Source: Elgaria multicarinata webbii
Lineage: Eukaryota; Chordata; Lepidosauria; Squamata; Anguidae
NCBI RefSeq assembly: GCF_023053635.1
Contig: NC_086192.1
Coordinates: 15,104,001 to 15,168,000 of the forward strand
Direction: 5' to 3'
DNA: 64,000 nt
Below, in pieces: positions 54,678 through 64,000 of the stretch. Below the pieces are notes generated by a model that saw nothing but the letters and a program-made list of their open reading frames with translations, searched no databases and was not told the origin of the DNA. The translations under genes were made by a program, and so were the position numbers. Position 1 is the first letter of the stretch, and each line of letters opens with the position of its first letter.

Positions 54678-55269
54678 GGACCATGCGTGCTGTGCGTCGG
54701 CACGTCTTCCAGCTGGATTCTGCCGCCGGGCAGGGCGTGGTCTGGGAGTGGCAGAACGACGAAGGCGGTTGGTTCCCTTACGAGATGAACGTTTGCGTCT
54801 ACTTGGAGCAAGCCTTCACTTTCAATAACCCCCAGGTGGATCTGGGGTCCTTTGGTTACAACTATGGCATTGATTTTGTGTCACAGACCCAAACCAATAA
54901 GACCACCGGCTTCCAGCGAAGGATCAGGAGGCGCGTGGACTCACCTTACCCGGTTGCCTCAGCCCCAGGGCCTCCTCACACGGGCCCCACGTGTTCATGC
55001 CAGCAGTGTTTGCTGAACAGCGGGACGGGCCCCATCACTTCACGGTATCGTCACTCCATGGTGAATCTTCCCGGACCCTCAGCTGGAACAGTCCCCAGGC
55101 CCCACGCTGGAATACAGGGGCCCGGCAGGTCAACTGGACTCGGGACCTCACTCGTGGGCTTCGTGCCTTATAACAAGCCAGCCCTGTCCGGAGCAAGGTC
55201 AATGCCGAGGTTGAACATGCAGGGTGTAGGGGCCGCACCGCAATCCGCAGCCGTTGCTGGGCCAGTCAG
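54678..55269 (+). CDS. DTX2: DTX2 exon 3: WWE domain 2 and start of the proline-rich linker
   Basis: A 592-bp exon for residues 94-290, opening (G)TMRAVRRHVFQLDSAAGQG as in human (GTMRAVRRHLFPQHSAPGRG). WWE2 runs from VVWEWQNDEGGWFPYEMNVC to about SQTQTNKTTGFQR. Then CSCQQCLLNSGTGPITSRYR, RHSMVNLP, and YNKPALSGARSMPRLN, all matching human blocks. The acceptor is TTTTCCGCTCAG|GG and the donor TCAG|gtaggc in phase 2. After the RLN block the sequence is shorter than the human serine/proline-rich stretch. Confidence 0.96.
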
Positions 55270-56071
55270 GTAGGCTGTCTGAAACGCTTTCAACGTGCGT
55301 AAGATGTAAACATCCCGTCTAAGAGAGCGGCAATATTTACTTTACGGTATTTTTATCAGTTGTCCAGCAGTTGTCTCCGAACTCAGCTCATATCATTAAA
55401 AAAAAAAAGAGAGACAGGCCCTTCCAAACTAAGGAGGCGAGACACGTCAGGGATGGGGCGTGGAGAGGAGGTCTGGTCTCCTTCTTCCTACTGTGGTCTT
55501 ATTATTATTAATAATAATAATAATAAGGTGTCTTTCTGTCTATACATGCATAGGATTGTGCCTTTAGTATACAAATGGTTTACTTTGTACGCATGAACTA
55601 GACTTGAGGTTATGATGGTGTGAGCCACAATGTATGAACAACAGGTGCTCACCTTAACCAGAAGTTAAACAATAAGTGGCTACGAAGTTAAGGAAATAAT
55701 GAGACAATAAACTTATAGCAAAAACAATCTTTTGTATTTATATATAAAAAAAAGAATAAAATGTGGAACACTTTTCAGAGGCGTACACACCAAAGATAAT
55801 AAGCACACAGACAACAGTAATACAATAATAAACCTGCTCCACAATGTCTGTGAGTGAAGGCCAAACGCGTTTCGACTCGCGATCTCCTTCAGTGGCCCGA
55901 TAGCTAAAATATTTATTTTATTTACTTTATATTTGCTTTATTTATTTTAGCCATCGGGCCACTGAAGGAGATCACGAGTCGAAACGCGTTTGGCCTTCAC
56001 TCACAGACATTGTGGAGCAGCTTTATTATTGTATTACTGTTGTCTGTGTGCTTATTATCTTTGTGTGTATG

Positions 56072-56800
56072 TGTGGCGTTACACCCCACAAATCAATTCC
56101 AAATATATGTCTGCAGTTTGTAAGTCTGTAGTTTTTGGAATGTTGTCCTGAGTGGGCAGAGTTAGAATGTCTGGGGAGGGGGGAGGAGTGATATATAAGG
56201 GAATGATTGAGGGAGATCTTTTCAGGGAGACTTGTTAGGTACTCTTAGAGTCTGTAGTGCTCTCTGTGTTTATGGTACTTAAGTTCTGGGAAATTTGAGG
56301 GTCAGTGTAGTGAGTGGTGTCTTTAGACTGTGGTGTGCACGTAGTGGATGTATATCAATCAATACTGATAATAAAGAAAGTTCAAGAGTGATTGTGTGAG
56401 AAAAAGGAAAGCGCGTATGTGAATGAGTGACCGGATTGTATGAAAGGTTTCAAAAAGGTTTTTAAATGTTGTTATTTGAAACAAAGCTTATGAACTTTTA
56501 AAAATAAATTTTGATTGTTTTGTTTTTAAACTACCACAAAAAGCCCACGTGTCTGTTTGCCATTTATCATCTTAAGTTTACACATATAACACCCACTCTG
56601 ACAATCATTCACCTAAGCAGATATAACTCACAGCGCATTATTATATATATTAAAATCCTTCTCCATTTTAACCCCTTTCTCCACATAGTTTGGAGGAAGG
56701 TGGTTTTTATCCCTTGCCTCAGGCGTATCAAGTGGTGGTGCTTGGCTTGAGCAGGGAGTAGCCGCGGCCGGGTCTGGTGTTCAGAGCCTGTGTCGTAGCA
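56072..56800 (+). mobile_element. Solo LTR inserted in fold-back element A
   Basis: A 729-bp insert with TG...CA ends (TGTGGCGTTACACC ... GTGTCGTAGCA). It is flanked by an exact 5-bp duplication GTATG (56067-56071 and 56801-56805). It has a TATA box GATATATAAGG at about 56190 and a polyadenylation signal AATAAAG at about 56370. Family unknown; it does not resemble the U3-ORF family. Exact borders are supported by the uninterrupted left arm of element A. No internal region is left. Confidence 0.88.
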
Positions 56801-56830
56801 GTATGCCTCTAAAAAGTGTTCCACATTTTA

Positions 56831-56833
<3 letters not shown>

Positions 56834-56868
<35 letters not shown>
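56834..56868. repeat. (AT)n microsatellite
   Basis: About 17 AT units in the right arm of fold-back A, replacing the shorter ATTTATATATA of the left arm. Confidence 0.9.
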
Positions 56869-56870
<2 letters not shown>

Positions 56871-57486
56871 ATTGTTTTTGCTATAAGTGAACCACAATGT
56901 GTCACATGTTGGATAACATGGTCCTTAATTTCAGGGTCCTTAAAGTTGCTGTTCACTTGCAGATTGTAAAAGACGACCACTCTTTGGAGGTGATGCTAGC
57001 ATTTGGGAACAAGGTAGAAGCTTAAGCTGTTGAAAGGCCTGTTTCAACGACAGGAGACAGCCCTGGGCAGCTTTTCCTCTTTCCCTCCCCATAATAGCCT
57101 CCCGTGGGAAGGGGGTAATTACTTCTGTCTGGGCTTTTACATACTTGAGCCTTGCAAAATCTAATATGCATGATTAGAGGAAATCTGAGCCTCTCCCCAC
57201 TGCTGTCCGATTCTTGGGCTCTGTTGTTCATTCAACTACTTTCTCTTCTGCTCCACGCCCCAAAGCAGAAAAATTCTCATTGTGCTTCCTGACTGGCCAA
57301 AATAGCTTCCTCTCTTGTTAGCAGTACATATTTACTAGATTTGGAAACTCTTGATTCTTGTTGCAAGGGAGTTGTCTACAAAGCAAATACCGTTGTAGGC
57401 CTTTATTTTCTGACTGTAAAAGCCATAGAAGTTTCTTAAAACAGAACCAGCAAATGCTATCGATGGCTTCTAGTAATAACGGCTCT

Positions 57487-57665
57487 ATAGAATCATAGAA
57501 CAGCAGAGTTGGAAGGGGCCTACAAGGCCATCGAGTCCAACCCCCTGCTCAATGCAGGAATCCACCCTAAAGCATCCCTGACAGATGGTTGTCCAGCTGC
57601 CTCTTGAAGGCCTCTAGTGTGGGAGAGCCCACAACCTCCCTAGGTAACTGATTCCATTGTTGCAG
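57487..57665 (-). mobile_element. CR1-like LINE 3' end
   Basis: TAGAATCATAGAACAGCAGA, then TACAAGGCCATCGAGTCCAA; well kept, close to the consensus of the other copies. Confidence 0.88.
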
Positions 57666-57910
57666 TGCTCTAGTAAAAATTGCAATTATGTGCAATTGCA
57701 TAATTTATTCACGTTGCAGGATTAAACTTTTTGGGGAGCAAAACTTGCATTGCCTGGACACAGATCTTTCTCTCCTTTCTTTTTTTAAAGCAGAGAATGT
57801 GCACAGTCCTCAGTATAACTGATCCTTTGCTTACCGTATTTTTCCCTGTGGTTGCTCTAACAGTCTGTTTTCAAAAGACGCACAATAACATTTTTCTTTT
57901 GCCTCCACAG

Positions 57911-57969
57911 CATACCAAAGCTACCGGTGAGAATGGCGAGATCCACCAAAGTGAGCCAAGCTCTGGCAG
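57911..57969 (+). CDS. DTX2: DTX2 exon 4 (short)
   Basis: A 59-bp exon joining phase 2 to phase 1, giving (S)IPKLPVRMARSTKVSQALA. The acceptor is TTTTGCCTCCACAG|CA and the donor GCAG|gtaaag. Human has KPSRVQQALAGMTSVLMS at this place; here VSQALA-GMMAFLMS lines up. It is basic and short, linking the proline-rich region to the conserved segment before the RING domain. Confidence 0.92.
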
Positions 57970-58098
57970 GTAAAGCAGCCCCTGCAATTCCATGTCTTTT
58001 TGCTCCTCAGTGGTGAATGTCGGCAGCTGGCATTCCCTGTGCCCAAATCAGGCCTGCAAGCTATTTAAAAATGGGTTGGAAGGAGAAGCACCAAAAGT

Positions 58099-58514
58099 AC
58101 CCCCAGGAGGATACAAGCGGGCCAACGGTTAAATAGCTTGCAGAAGGAGGGAGACACTGCCTCTGGTGCTGGTGAGAAGATTCTTTATTTTTTATTTTTC
58201 TCATTAAAAAGTTTTTTTTTAAAAAAAAAAAACTTCACAAATAGCCCAACGTTTCTGATGGTGACAATTCTTCAGGGGCTGTTTAGAAAAGATGGCTTTA
58301 CTGTGGATGCTTATCAGCCAACTTTTCTAAACTGCCCCTGAAGAAGGATTGTCACCATCCGAAACGTTGGGCCATTTGTGATTTTTTTTTTAAAAAAAAC
58401 CCTTTTTAACAAGAAAAATAAAAATAAAGAATCTTCTCACCAGCACCAGAGCCATCGTCTCCCTCCTTCTGCAAGCTATTTAACCGTTGGCCCGCTTGTA
58501 TCCTCCTGGGGGTA
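58099..58514. mobile_element. Fold-back element B
   Basis: About 415 bp with arms of about 192 bases (TACCCCCAGGAGGATACAAG at the left, its inverse at the right) and a loop of about 28 bases. Each arm carries CCCTGAAGAA...CACCAT and GAAACGTTGGGCC. AAAG flanks both ends. It is in DTX2 intron 4, 130 bp after exon 4. Confidence 0.85.
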
Positions 58515-58517
58515 AAA

Positions 58518-58685
58518 GCTGCTGACTGCACCAGTTGCTGGGGAACATGGGTGGGAGGGTGCTGTTGCACCATGTCCTGCTTGTTCATCTCTGGCCGATG
58601 GCTGGTTGGCCACTGAACGAACAGAGTGCTGGACTAGATGGACCCTTGGTCTGATCCAGCATCAGGGCACTTCTGATGTTCTTAT
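58518..58685 (+). mobile_element. CR1-like (second subfamily) 3' end
   Basis: GCACCAGTTGCTGGGGAACA, GGACTAGATGGACCCTTGGT and TCTGATGTTCTTATG end. Confidence 0.8.
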
Positions 58686-58794
58686 GCCTTGTTTTAAAAG
58701 GTCTATCAACTTCCATTTTGCTTCCATCAAATGAAGCTCTCTTCCTGAGGGTTCTCATATTTCCCCAGCTGTCCTACCAAGGTATCCCCCCCTT

Positions 58795-58990
58795 TTGAAC
58801 CTATGAAGCTGCCTCATGCTGGAGTTCAGAGCAGAGTGCCAGCTTTGACTGGCAGTTGCATCCTAAGGTTTCAGGTAGAGAGGAGTTGTGTCACATCCTT
58901 TGCTACCTGGACTTTTTTTACCAGGAGATGCCAGGGATTGAACCTATGAGTTTCCGTAGGCAAAGCACTGAATTATGGTCTCTAGTGAAC
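58795..58990 (-). mobile_element. tRNA-derived SINE (reptile type)
   Basis: Antisense: CTATGAAGCTGCCTCATGCT, TTTGACTGGCAGTTGCATCC and a B-box complement GGGATTGAACC. Confidence 0.75.
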
Positions 58991-59041
58991 GATTCCCCTC
59001 CTTATGAAGCTGCTTAGACTCATTCAGTCCATTCAATGCAG

Positions 59042-59116
59042 TATGGGGAACGTGGTGCCCTCTGGAGGCTGATGAACTACAGCTCCCAACAACCCTGACC
59101 CTTGGCCATGCTGGCT
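59042..59116. mobile_element. hAT-type hairpin MITE fragment
   Basis: GTGGTGCCCTCTGGAGGCTG and CTACAGCTCCCAACAACC. Confidence 0.5.
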
Positions 59117-59510
59117 GGAGCTTATGGGAACATAAGAAGAGCCATCCAGTCCAGCACTCTGTTCACGCAATGGCCAACCAGCTGTCGACCAGGGACCAAC
59201 AAGCAGGACATGGGTGCAACAGCACCCTCCCGCTGATGTTCCCCTAGCAACTGGTGTACACAGGCTCTTATACTGGAGGTAGCACAGCCACCAGGGCTAG
59301 TAGCCCTTGATAACCTTCTCCTCCAGGAATTTATCCAACCCCCTTTTAAAGCCATCCAAATTGGTGGCCGTCACCACATCTTGTGGTAGCGAATTCCATA
59401 GTTTAACTCTGCGTGATGTGAAGAAGTCCTTCCTTTAATCTGTCCTGACTCTCCCACCTATCAGCTTCATGGGATAATGACCCCGTTGGGTTCTAGAATT
59501 AGGGGAGAGG
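59117..59510 (-). mobile_element. CR1-like (second subfamily) 3' region
   Basis: The longest copy of this subfamily; the minus strand reads GCTACCACAAGATGTGGTGA, TTTAAAAGGGGGTTGGATAA, CTACCTCCAGTATAAGAGCC and a TCTTATGTTCCC end. Confidence 0.85.
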
Positions 59511-60369
59511 GAGAAAAATGCCCAACATCATCTTCCACTATGCTGCTCCGTACATTCTATCTTTGCGTCCAGATGAAATGGCCAAACCGCTCCTCTGAGA
59601 CGCTGTGTCCCTCAAATCTCCTTAAAACCTCTCACAGTCACTGTGGATTTCGAATAGGTTACGTTTCTCCCTATGGCTGGCTGAGGACATGGAGAGAGTC
59701 TGCTTTAATTGGGGACAATCTCACTGTGATGGCGTAGTGTAGGGGGAGCCAGTTAAGGAGGAACGGGGTGGCGCTTCTGGGATGCTTTTCCTGTTGATCA
59801 TTCTCCATCGCTCTATTGCTGGGTGAGGTCCTCTCCTCTTACTTTGGTGGTAGCTTGCTAATGCACAGCTTCTAGCACTTGGCCAGGTTTGGTCCATCCC
59901 CTCTTCCTCCAGTGCTGATACGGCTGTTCTTGATCGGTGGTCTAATCTTCTATAAGCATCTTCTTTATTGCTGTTCGATAGGTCACAAAGCCATGTTGCA
60001 AGGAATGAGTTCTGTGCTGAGGTTTACCGTAATATTTTGAACCTCTGGGATGGAACTGGATAGGTCTAAGACCCCTCCCTTCAATATTACCGCTTGGGAA
60101 TGCAGCCGTGAAAAGGACCCACGAAAGAAAGCCTTCTGTGCGGTCATCTCTTTCCCCCACCCTACAGAAAAGAAGCACAATGAAAACAGAGGCATCCGAA
60201 CGTTAATTCCCTGCTAATTCTGGTGCCCTTCAGATGTTTAGGATCCCAGCTCCCATCAGCCCTAGTCAGTATGGCCAGTGGTCAGGAATGCTGGGTGTTC
60301 TAATCCACAACACTTGGGGAATACCTAACTAAACTGTTGGACGCAGAGATGAGTCAGCATCCAAGGTAG

Positions 60370-60512
60370 ACCAAGAAAAAGCGAAACTTCTTTTCATGCT
60401 GGAACGAAGATCTCATTTCTGAAAAGCCCAACGCGTTTCAGCCGAAATACGTTGGGGCTTTTCATAAATAAAATCTGTGTCCCAGCATCGACAGAAGTTT
60501 CTCTTTTTGGAT
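60370..60512. mobile_element. Fold-back element C
   Basis: Arms of about 70 bases: GAAACTTCTTTTCATGCTGG and GAAAAGCCCAACGCGTTTC face CGAAATACGTTGGGGCTTTTC and CCAGCATCGACAGAAGTTTC around a 3-base centre. It shares the AACGCGTTTC block with A and is in DTX2 intron 4. Confidence 0.75.
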
Positions 60513-60539
60513 TCAGATTCAGATAGAGGAAGTCGTTTT

Positions 60540-60779
60540 TACCCTGTTTCCCCAAAAATAAGACATCCCCCGAAAATAAGACCTACTTCCAGTTTTGCCC
60601 CTCGCTGTAATATAAGGCATCCCCCGAAAATAAGACCTACTTCCAGTTTTGCCCCTCGCTGTAATATAAGGTATTCTTCTTCATGGAAAAATAAGACATC
60701 CCCTGAAAATAAGACCTAGCGCATCTTTGGGAACAAAAATTAATATAAGACACTGTCTTATTTTCGGGGAAACAGGGTA
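60540..60779. mobile_element. Tc1/mariner-like MITE with internal duplication
   Basis: TA CCCTGTTTCCCC at the left and GGGGAAACAGGG TA at the right; TA on both sides fits a Tc1/mariner target duplication. Inside, a block of about 57 bp with CCCCCGAAAATAAGACCTAC and TTTTGCCCCTCGCTGTAATA is present twice in tandem. No ORF. Confidence 0.85.
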
Positions 60780-61274
60780 GCCGTGGATGGCGTAACATGC
60801 CAGATAGAAACGCATGTACATAGCACCAGGGCTTCTGTACGAGCTCTGACTGTGGTAAGAAGTGCGGCAGTCAGCAGCCCAGGAATCTTGGCTTTTTCGG
60901 TGTTTTTTTTTTAAAAAAGAACAAGTTTATAGTCCTCATGGTTGTAGAAAGATAACTGTGGGCAAAACTCAACAGGAGAAACCAAAAGTGTGCCTGCAGG
61001 ATTTCCAGTTGTTGGCAAGGAGGTCTGTTGTAGTTCCTTTCCTCACAACAAGGCAAAATAGTAAATATGGGCGGGGCAAATCGTGCAAATGTGTTCAATT
61101 TACATAATATATGCATGTTGCCAAGTCCGCAGCATCTGCATTGTCTGGGTGCAGAAGGTACAGACCTCTGTTTCTAATGAAGCCTGAGTTTGATTGGAGT
61201 GAAGACCTCCCAGCTTATCAATGGGCTGATTTATATATACAAATAAATATATCTTTGCACACAGCAAAGAACAG

Positions 61275-61372
61275 CCTTCCCCTTACCTGATGCCCTCCAG
61301 GCGTGTTGGACTGCAGCTCCTGTTGTTCCCAACTAGCAGTCCCAACATCCCTGGAGGGCACCAGGTCAGGAA
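61275..61372. mobile_element. hAT-type hairpin MITE copy
   Basis: GATGCCCTCCAGGCGTGTTG to TCCCTGGAGGGCACCAGGTC. Confidence 0.65.
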
Positions 61373-61379
61373 AACGTAA

Positions 61380-61605
61380 TGGACAAGGAAGCCAGATTCC
61401 GGCTGGCCATCAGGAAAAACTTCCTGACTGCTAGAGCAGTACGACAATGGAACCAGTGACCTAGGGAGGTGGTGGGCTCTCTCACACTAGAAGCAGCTGG
61501 ACAGCCATCTGCCAGGGATGTTTTAAGGTGGATTCCTGCATTGAGTGGGGGGTTGGACTCGATGGCCTTATAGGCCCCTTCCAACTCTACTCTTCTATGA
61601 TTCTA
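61380..61605 (+). mobile_element. CR1-like LINE 3' end
   Basis: AGGAAGCCAGATTCCGGCTG to TTGGACTCGATGGCCTTATA and TCTATGATTCTAC, the same subfamily as 10116 (both share AGAAGCAGCTGGACAGCCAT). Confidence 0.88.
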
Positions 61606-63405
61606 CATAGTACTTCCCCCAGGCCATGGAGCTCATCTCCCAGCCTGCATTGACTTGCAAAGCAGGAGAAACTAGGCGTCAGGCGTGCATGTGGTACTGC
61701 GTATAGGAGGTGGCTGCCTGTATACTCCGTGTAGGTCCTGCCCCTCCACCACCTCGTCTGTAGCCTCCCAGCTCCCAAATGCTTCTCCACGTACCTCTGC
61801 TACGCTGTTGCATCTGCGGCTTGCGTGTGGATAAAGGGCTGCGCGCTGCTGAGCCATTGGTACGCAATATGTAACGTGGCAAAAATCCCGGACAACCCAT
61901 TTTCCTGAGCAGCAGTTTTCAAATTCCGTCCCTGGGGGTGTTGTTGTTGCAAGTTCATCAGGCGTCCTTCAACGAGAAGATCAATAGATCAATAGAAACA
62001 AAGCTTTCCCCGTTTCGACTGGTCTTCCTCTACAACCCAGAGCCACAGGGCAAGTGTTGGGCGTGTTTCGAGCGCACCCTCAATCGACACGGGGTGACAC
62101 TGAGGCCTAGCAGGCCTTCTTGGTGCCCTGCATAGGTATACACAGATTTTGGCTGGCTCGCCCCGACTCATGAGCAGGCAGCTGGTCTCATCTTCACGAG
62201 CAGGCAGAAGGCTCACTGTGTCCAAAGCGCTTCCGGATCGGTGTGCCTGAACCTGTCTCTTACTTAGGAACTGCAGCAGGCTCCATGAGCACTCACCGGG
62301 GTTAGGGCATGTGCACTGCTAGAAAATTAGAGAGAGAACCTTCACCTTTTAACAGCCTGCCCGGTCATGAGGTCCTCAGGTGTGCTCCAGCTGGTTCTGC
62401 ATGGGTTCCGCTCAGAGTAGAGTCTGTAGATGTCACGTGGGCACTGATGTTTCACTTTCGGTGCCTGCTGAACACGTTTTTACTTAACCAATCTTTCCCT
62501 GCCTGACCAACCACAGTTTTAAATAACATAATCTGATTTAAATTATTTTAGGGCGCAATCCTGTGCATGTTCAGACAGAAAAAAAGCCCTACAACGGCTG
62601 GCACTGCCCAGCCAGCCGACCCTTAATTCTATATTTTTGTTCTTTCTTTATATTGTCCACCATTCTGGAATCTTGTCAGACACAGAGCAGTATGCAAATC
62701 CTATATATAGAAACGTAATAAATGAATAATAATGGATGCATTCTTGTTCTGCCGACCCTGCAAGGACTCTGAGCACTTCAGGACAGTCCCAGAATACTCA
62801 GTGAGGGCAGGAACCTGAAAACCATTGCTATACATGTTTGTTTTTGTCACATTACATATTGGCTTGGTTTGCATAGTCAGGCATGAAACTGCTGCGAAGT
62901 AATGGTTGGTTCTGGTGAACTGTGGTTAGAGCAAACCACGTCTCCAAGCTTGGGCGTAACATGGAACTGTGGTTTGTCCTAAAGTGAAAGCGGAAGCTTT
63001 TGCTCTTCGCAAGCGTGAAGGAGAAGGAAGGATACGTTTGTGTGTGTGTGCATGTGCATATTTCTGATCACCAGAACCATTGCCTGGATTGGGCCAGCTG
63101 TGTACGTGCCTGCTGTTCGACCCACCTCCCTGCATCCCCCTAAAACTGTGACCCTTTGGGAGAAAGACATGGAAAGTGTTTTCTGACCCCCCAAATGATC
63201 CGCTCTGCCTTATACTGAAACGCTTCCTTTCCCTTTGTGTTTGCTTTATGGTTTGCTCTTTTTTTAAAAAAAAAAAACGTTTGTTCAGTCATGTTCTTGA
63301 ATCGGAGGTGTTGGTGGGTTTTTATTTTTCTCACAAATTATTTCTTTCCACCCCGCCCCGCCCTCTCCCCTCACCCCTTGCATGATGACCTCGTGTCCCT
63401 TGTAG
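61606..63405. other. DTX2: Remainder of DTX2 intron 4
   Basis: Mostly unique sequence without exon-like signals. A degraded L2-like 3' part lies at 62460-62725 (TTTTTACTTAACCAATCTTT; AATCCTATATATAGAAACGT plus AATAAATG). Small inverted fragments at 62870-62990 (AACTGTGGTTAGAGCAAACC) look like an unnamed MITE. Confidence 0.5.
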
Positions 63406-63537
63406 GCATGATGGCCTTTCTGATGTCAGTCCCTGGATTTCCTGTGCACCTCACCCAGGCGCCTCCGCCTGCCCGAGCCCGTAGAGTTTCTAAAAAGCCC
63501 TGCTCCGTTAAGGAGGGGAGGAGAGCGCCCCCCAAAG
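63406..63537 (+). CDS. DTX2: DTX2 exon 5
   Basis: A 132-bp exon, phase 1 to phase 1: (G)MMAFLMSVPGFPVHLTQAP, then PPARARRVSKKPCSVKEGRR and APPK. Human GMTSVLMSAIGLPVCLSRAP is the counterpart. The acceptor is TCGTGTCCCTTGTAG|GC and the donor CAAAG|gtagct. The segment precedes the RING-H2 and Deltex C-terminal domains, which must lie to the right of the window. Reading on past the donor gives only intron-like serine/alanine repeats. Confidence 0.92.
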
Positions 63538-64000
63538 GTAGCTGGTTTCCTTCGACTCCTTCAGCTGCTGCTGCTCCTGCCTCCTCCTCCTCCTCCTCTT
63601 CTGCATTCACTTCCTTTCTTTCCTTGTTTCTGGCTTCTCTGGCAAATGGTTCTGCTGGATGGCTTTTGGATGCTCGTCCCGCGAAGGAATGGCTTTGCCT
63701 TTTGCTGCGGAGGGCCTCGAAACCCTCTCTGCCCACCTGGGGCTGCTTCATAGACTTTGCGAATCTGCATGCCCTCTCCTGGCCCTTCCGGAGACCGCCC
63801 GTGCGCTTGAATAGAGGAGCCGAGCCTTGCAAGGCTTTTTCACGCGAAACCGGAGGGCATTCGCACACAGCTCATCAAATCAGCACTGTGGGGACGGGGA
63901 CGGTGGGCCGAAAGCTAGTGACAAACAGAGGAGGTCACCACGAGTACAACAGTAGGATTGGCAGGAAATCAATGGGGTCAGGCGGGCATAGTTAAGGTCT

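Larger units (their letters stand above)
55634..56886. mobile_element. Fold-back element A, interrupted by a solo LTR
   Basis: An inverted repeat with left arm about 55711-55904 and right arm 55950-56071 plus 56806-56888, around a 45-base AT-rich loop. The inner arm bears CTGAAGGAGATCACGAGTCG and GAAACGCGTTTGGCC. Flanks carry a 14-bp direct repeat with one mismatch, GTGA(G/A)CCACAATGT (55620-55633 and 56887-56900), likely the target duplication. The arrangement recalls Penelope-type retroelements, but no reverse transcriptase is present, so this class is a guess. In DTX2 intron 3. Confidence 0.75.

Overview
This is a vertebrate nuclear window, most likely from a squamate reptile (lizard). Evidence for that is the mix of CR1-like, L2-like and R4/Dong-like LINE pieces, tRNA-derived and MIR-like SINEs, hAT-type hairpin MITEs, fold-back elements and solo LTRs, with small split exons between them. 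The assignment is by repeat character and gene order, not by alignment.

Three host genes are recognisable, in the order YWHAG (-), SSC4D (-), DTX2 (+). This matches human 7q11.23 as I know it, except that ZP3, which lies between SSC4D and DTX2 in human, is not visible here.

1-7157 is the 5' part of YWHAG intron 1, with CR1-like pieces and a roughly 1 kb minisatellite. 7158-7244 is the first YWHAG coding exon (29 codons), followed by its CpG-rich promoter to about 8035, with a ZNF143/THAP11-type site. 8040-9290 is a nested AT-rich tandem array. 9300-26797 is intergenic and repeat-rich.

26798-41955 is a complete SSC4D coding region on the minus strand: eleven coding exons, all joining in phase 1, adding up to 581 residues. 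It has a signal-peptide exon, two near-identical 36-bp linker exons, four eight-cysteine (group B) SRCR domains, and short linker exons between them. Its introns hold two solo LTRs, a hairpin MITE inserted in an R4-like LINE, and many LINE ends.

42-47.6 kb is intergenic. 47.65-47.96 kb is the CpG-rich DTX2 promoter with a non-coding first exon; intron 1 opens with a G-rich minisatellite. DTX2 coding exons lie at 52198-52477 (WWE1), 54678-55269 (WWE2 plus proline-rich start), 57911-57969 and 63406-63537. The RING and Deltex C-terminal domains lie beyond the right edge.

The genes do not form a pathway: 14-3-3 gamma is a cytosolic phospho-serine/threonine adaptor, SSC4D a secreted scavenger-receptor-type protein, and DTX2 a Notch-linked E3 ubiquitin ligase. 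The most interesting items are the tandem exon duplication in SSC4D, an LTR family carrying an open frame that starts in the first bases of the LTR, a cluster of three fold-back elements in DTX2 introns, and two nested insertions for which the window itself holds the empty site.
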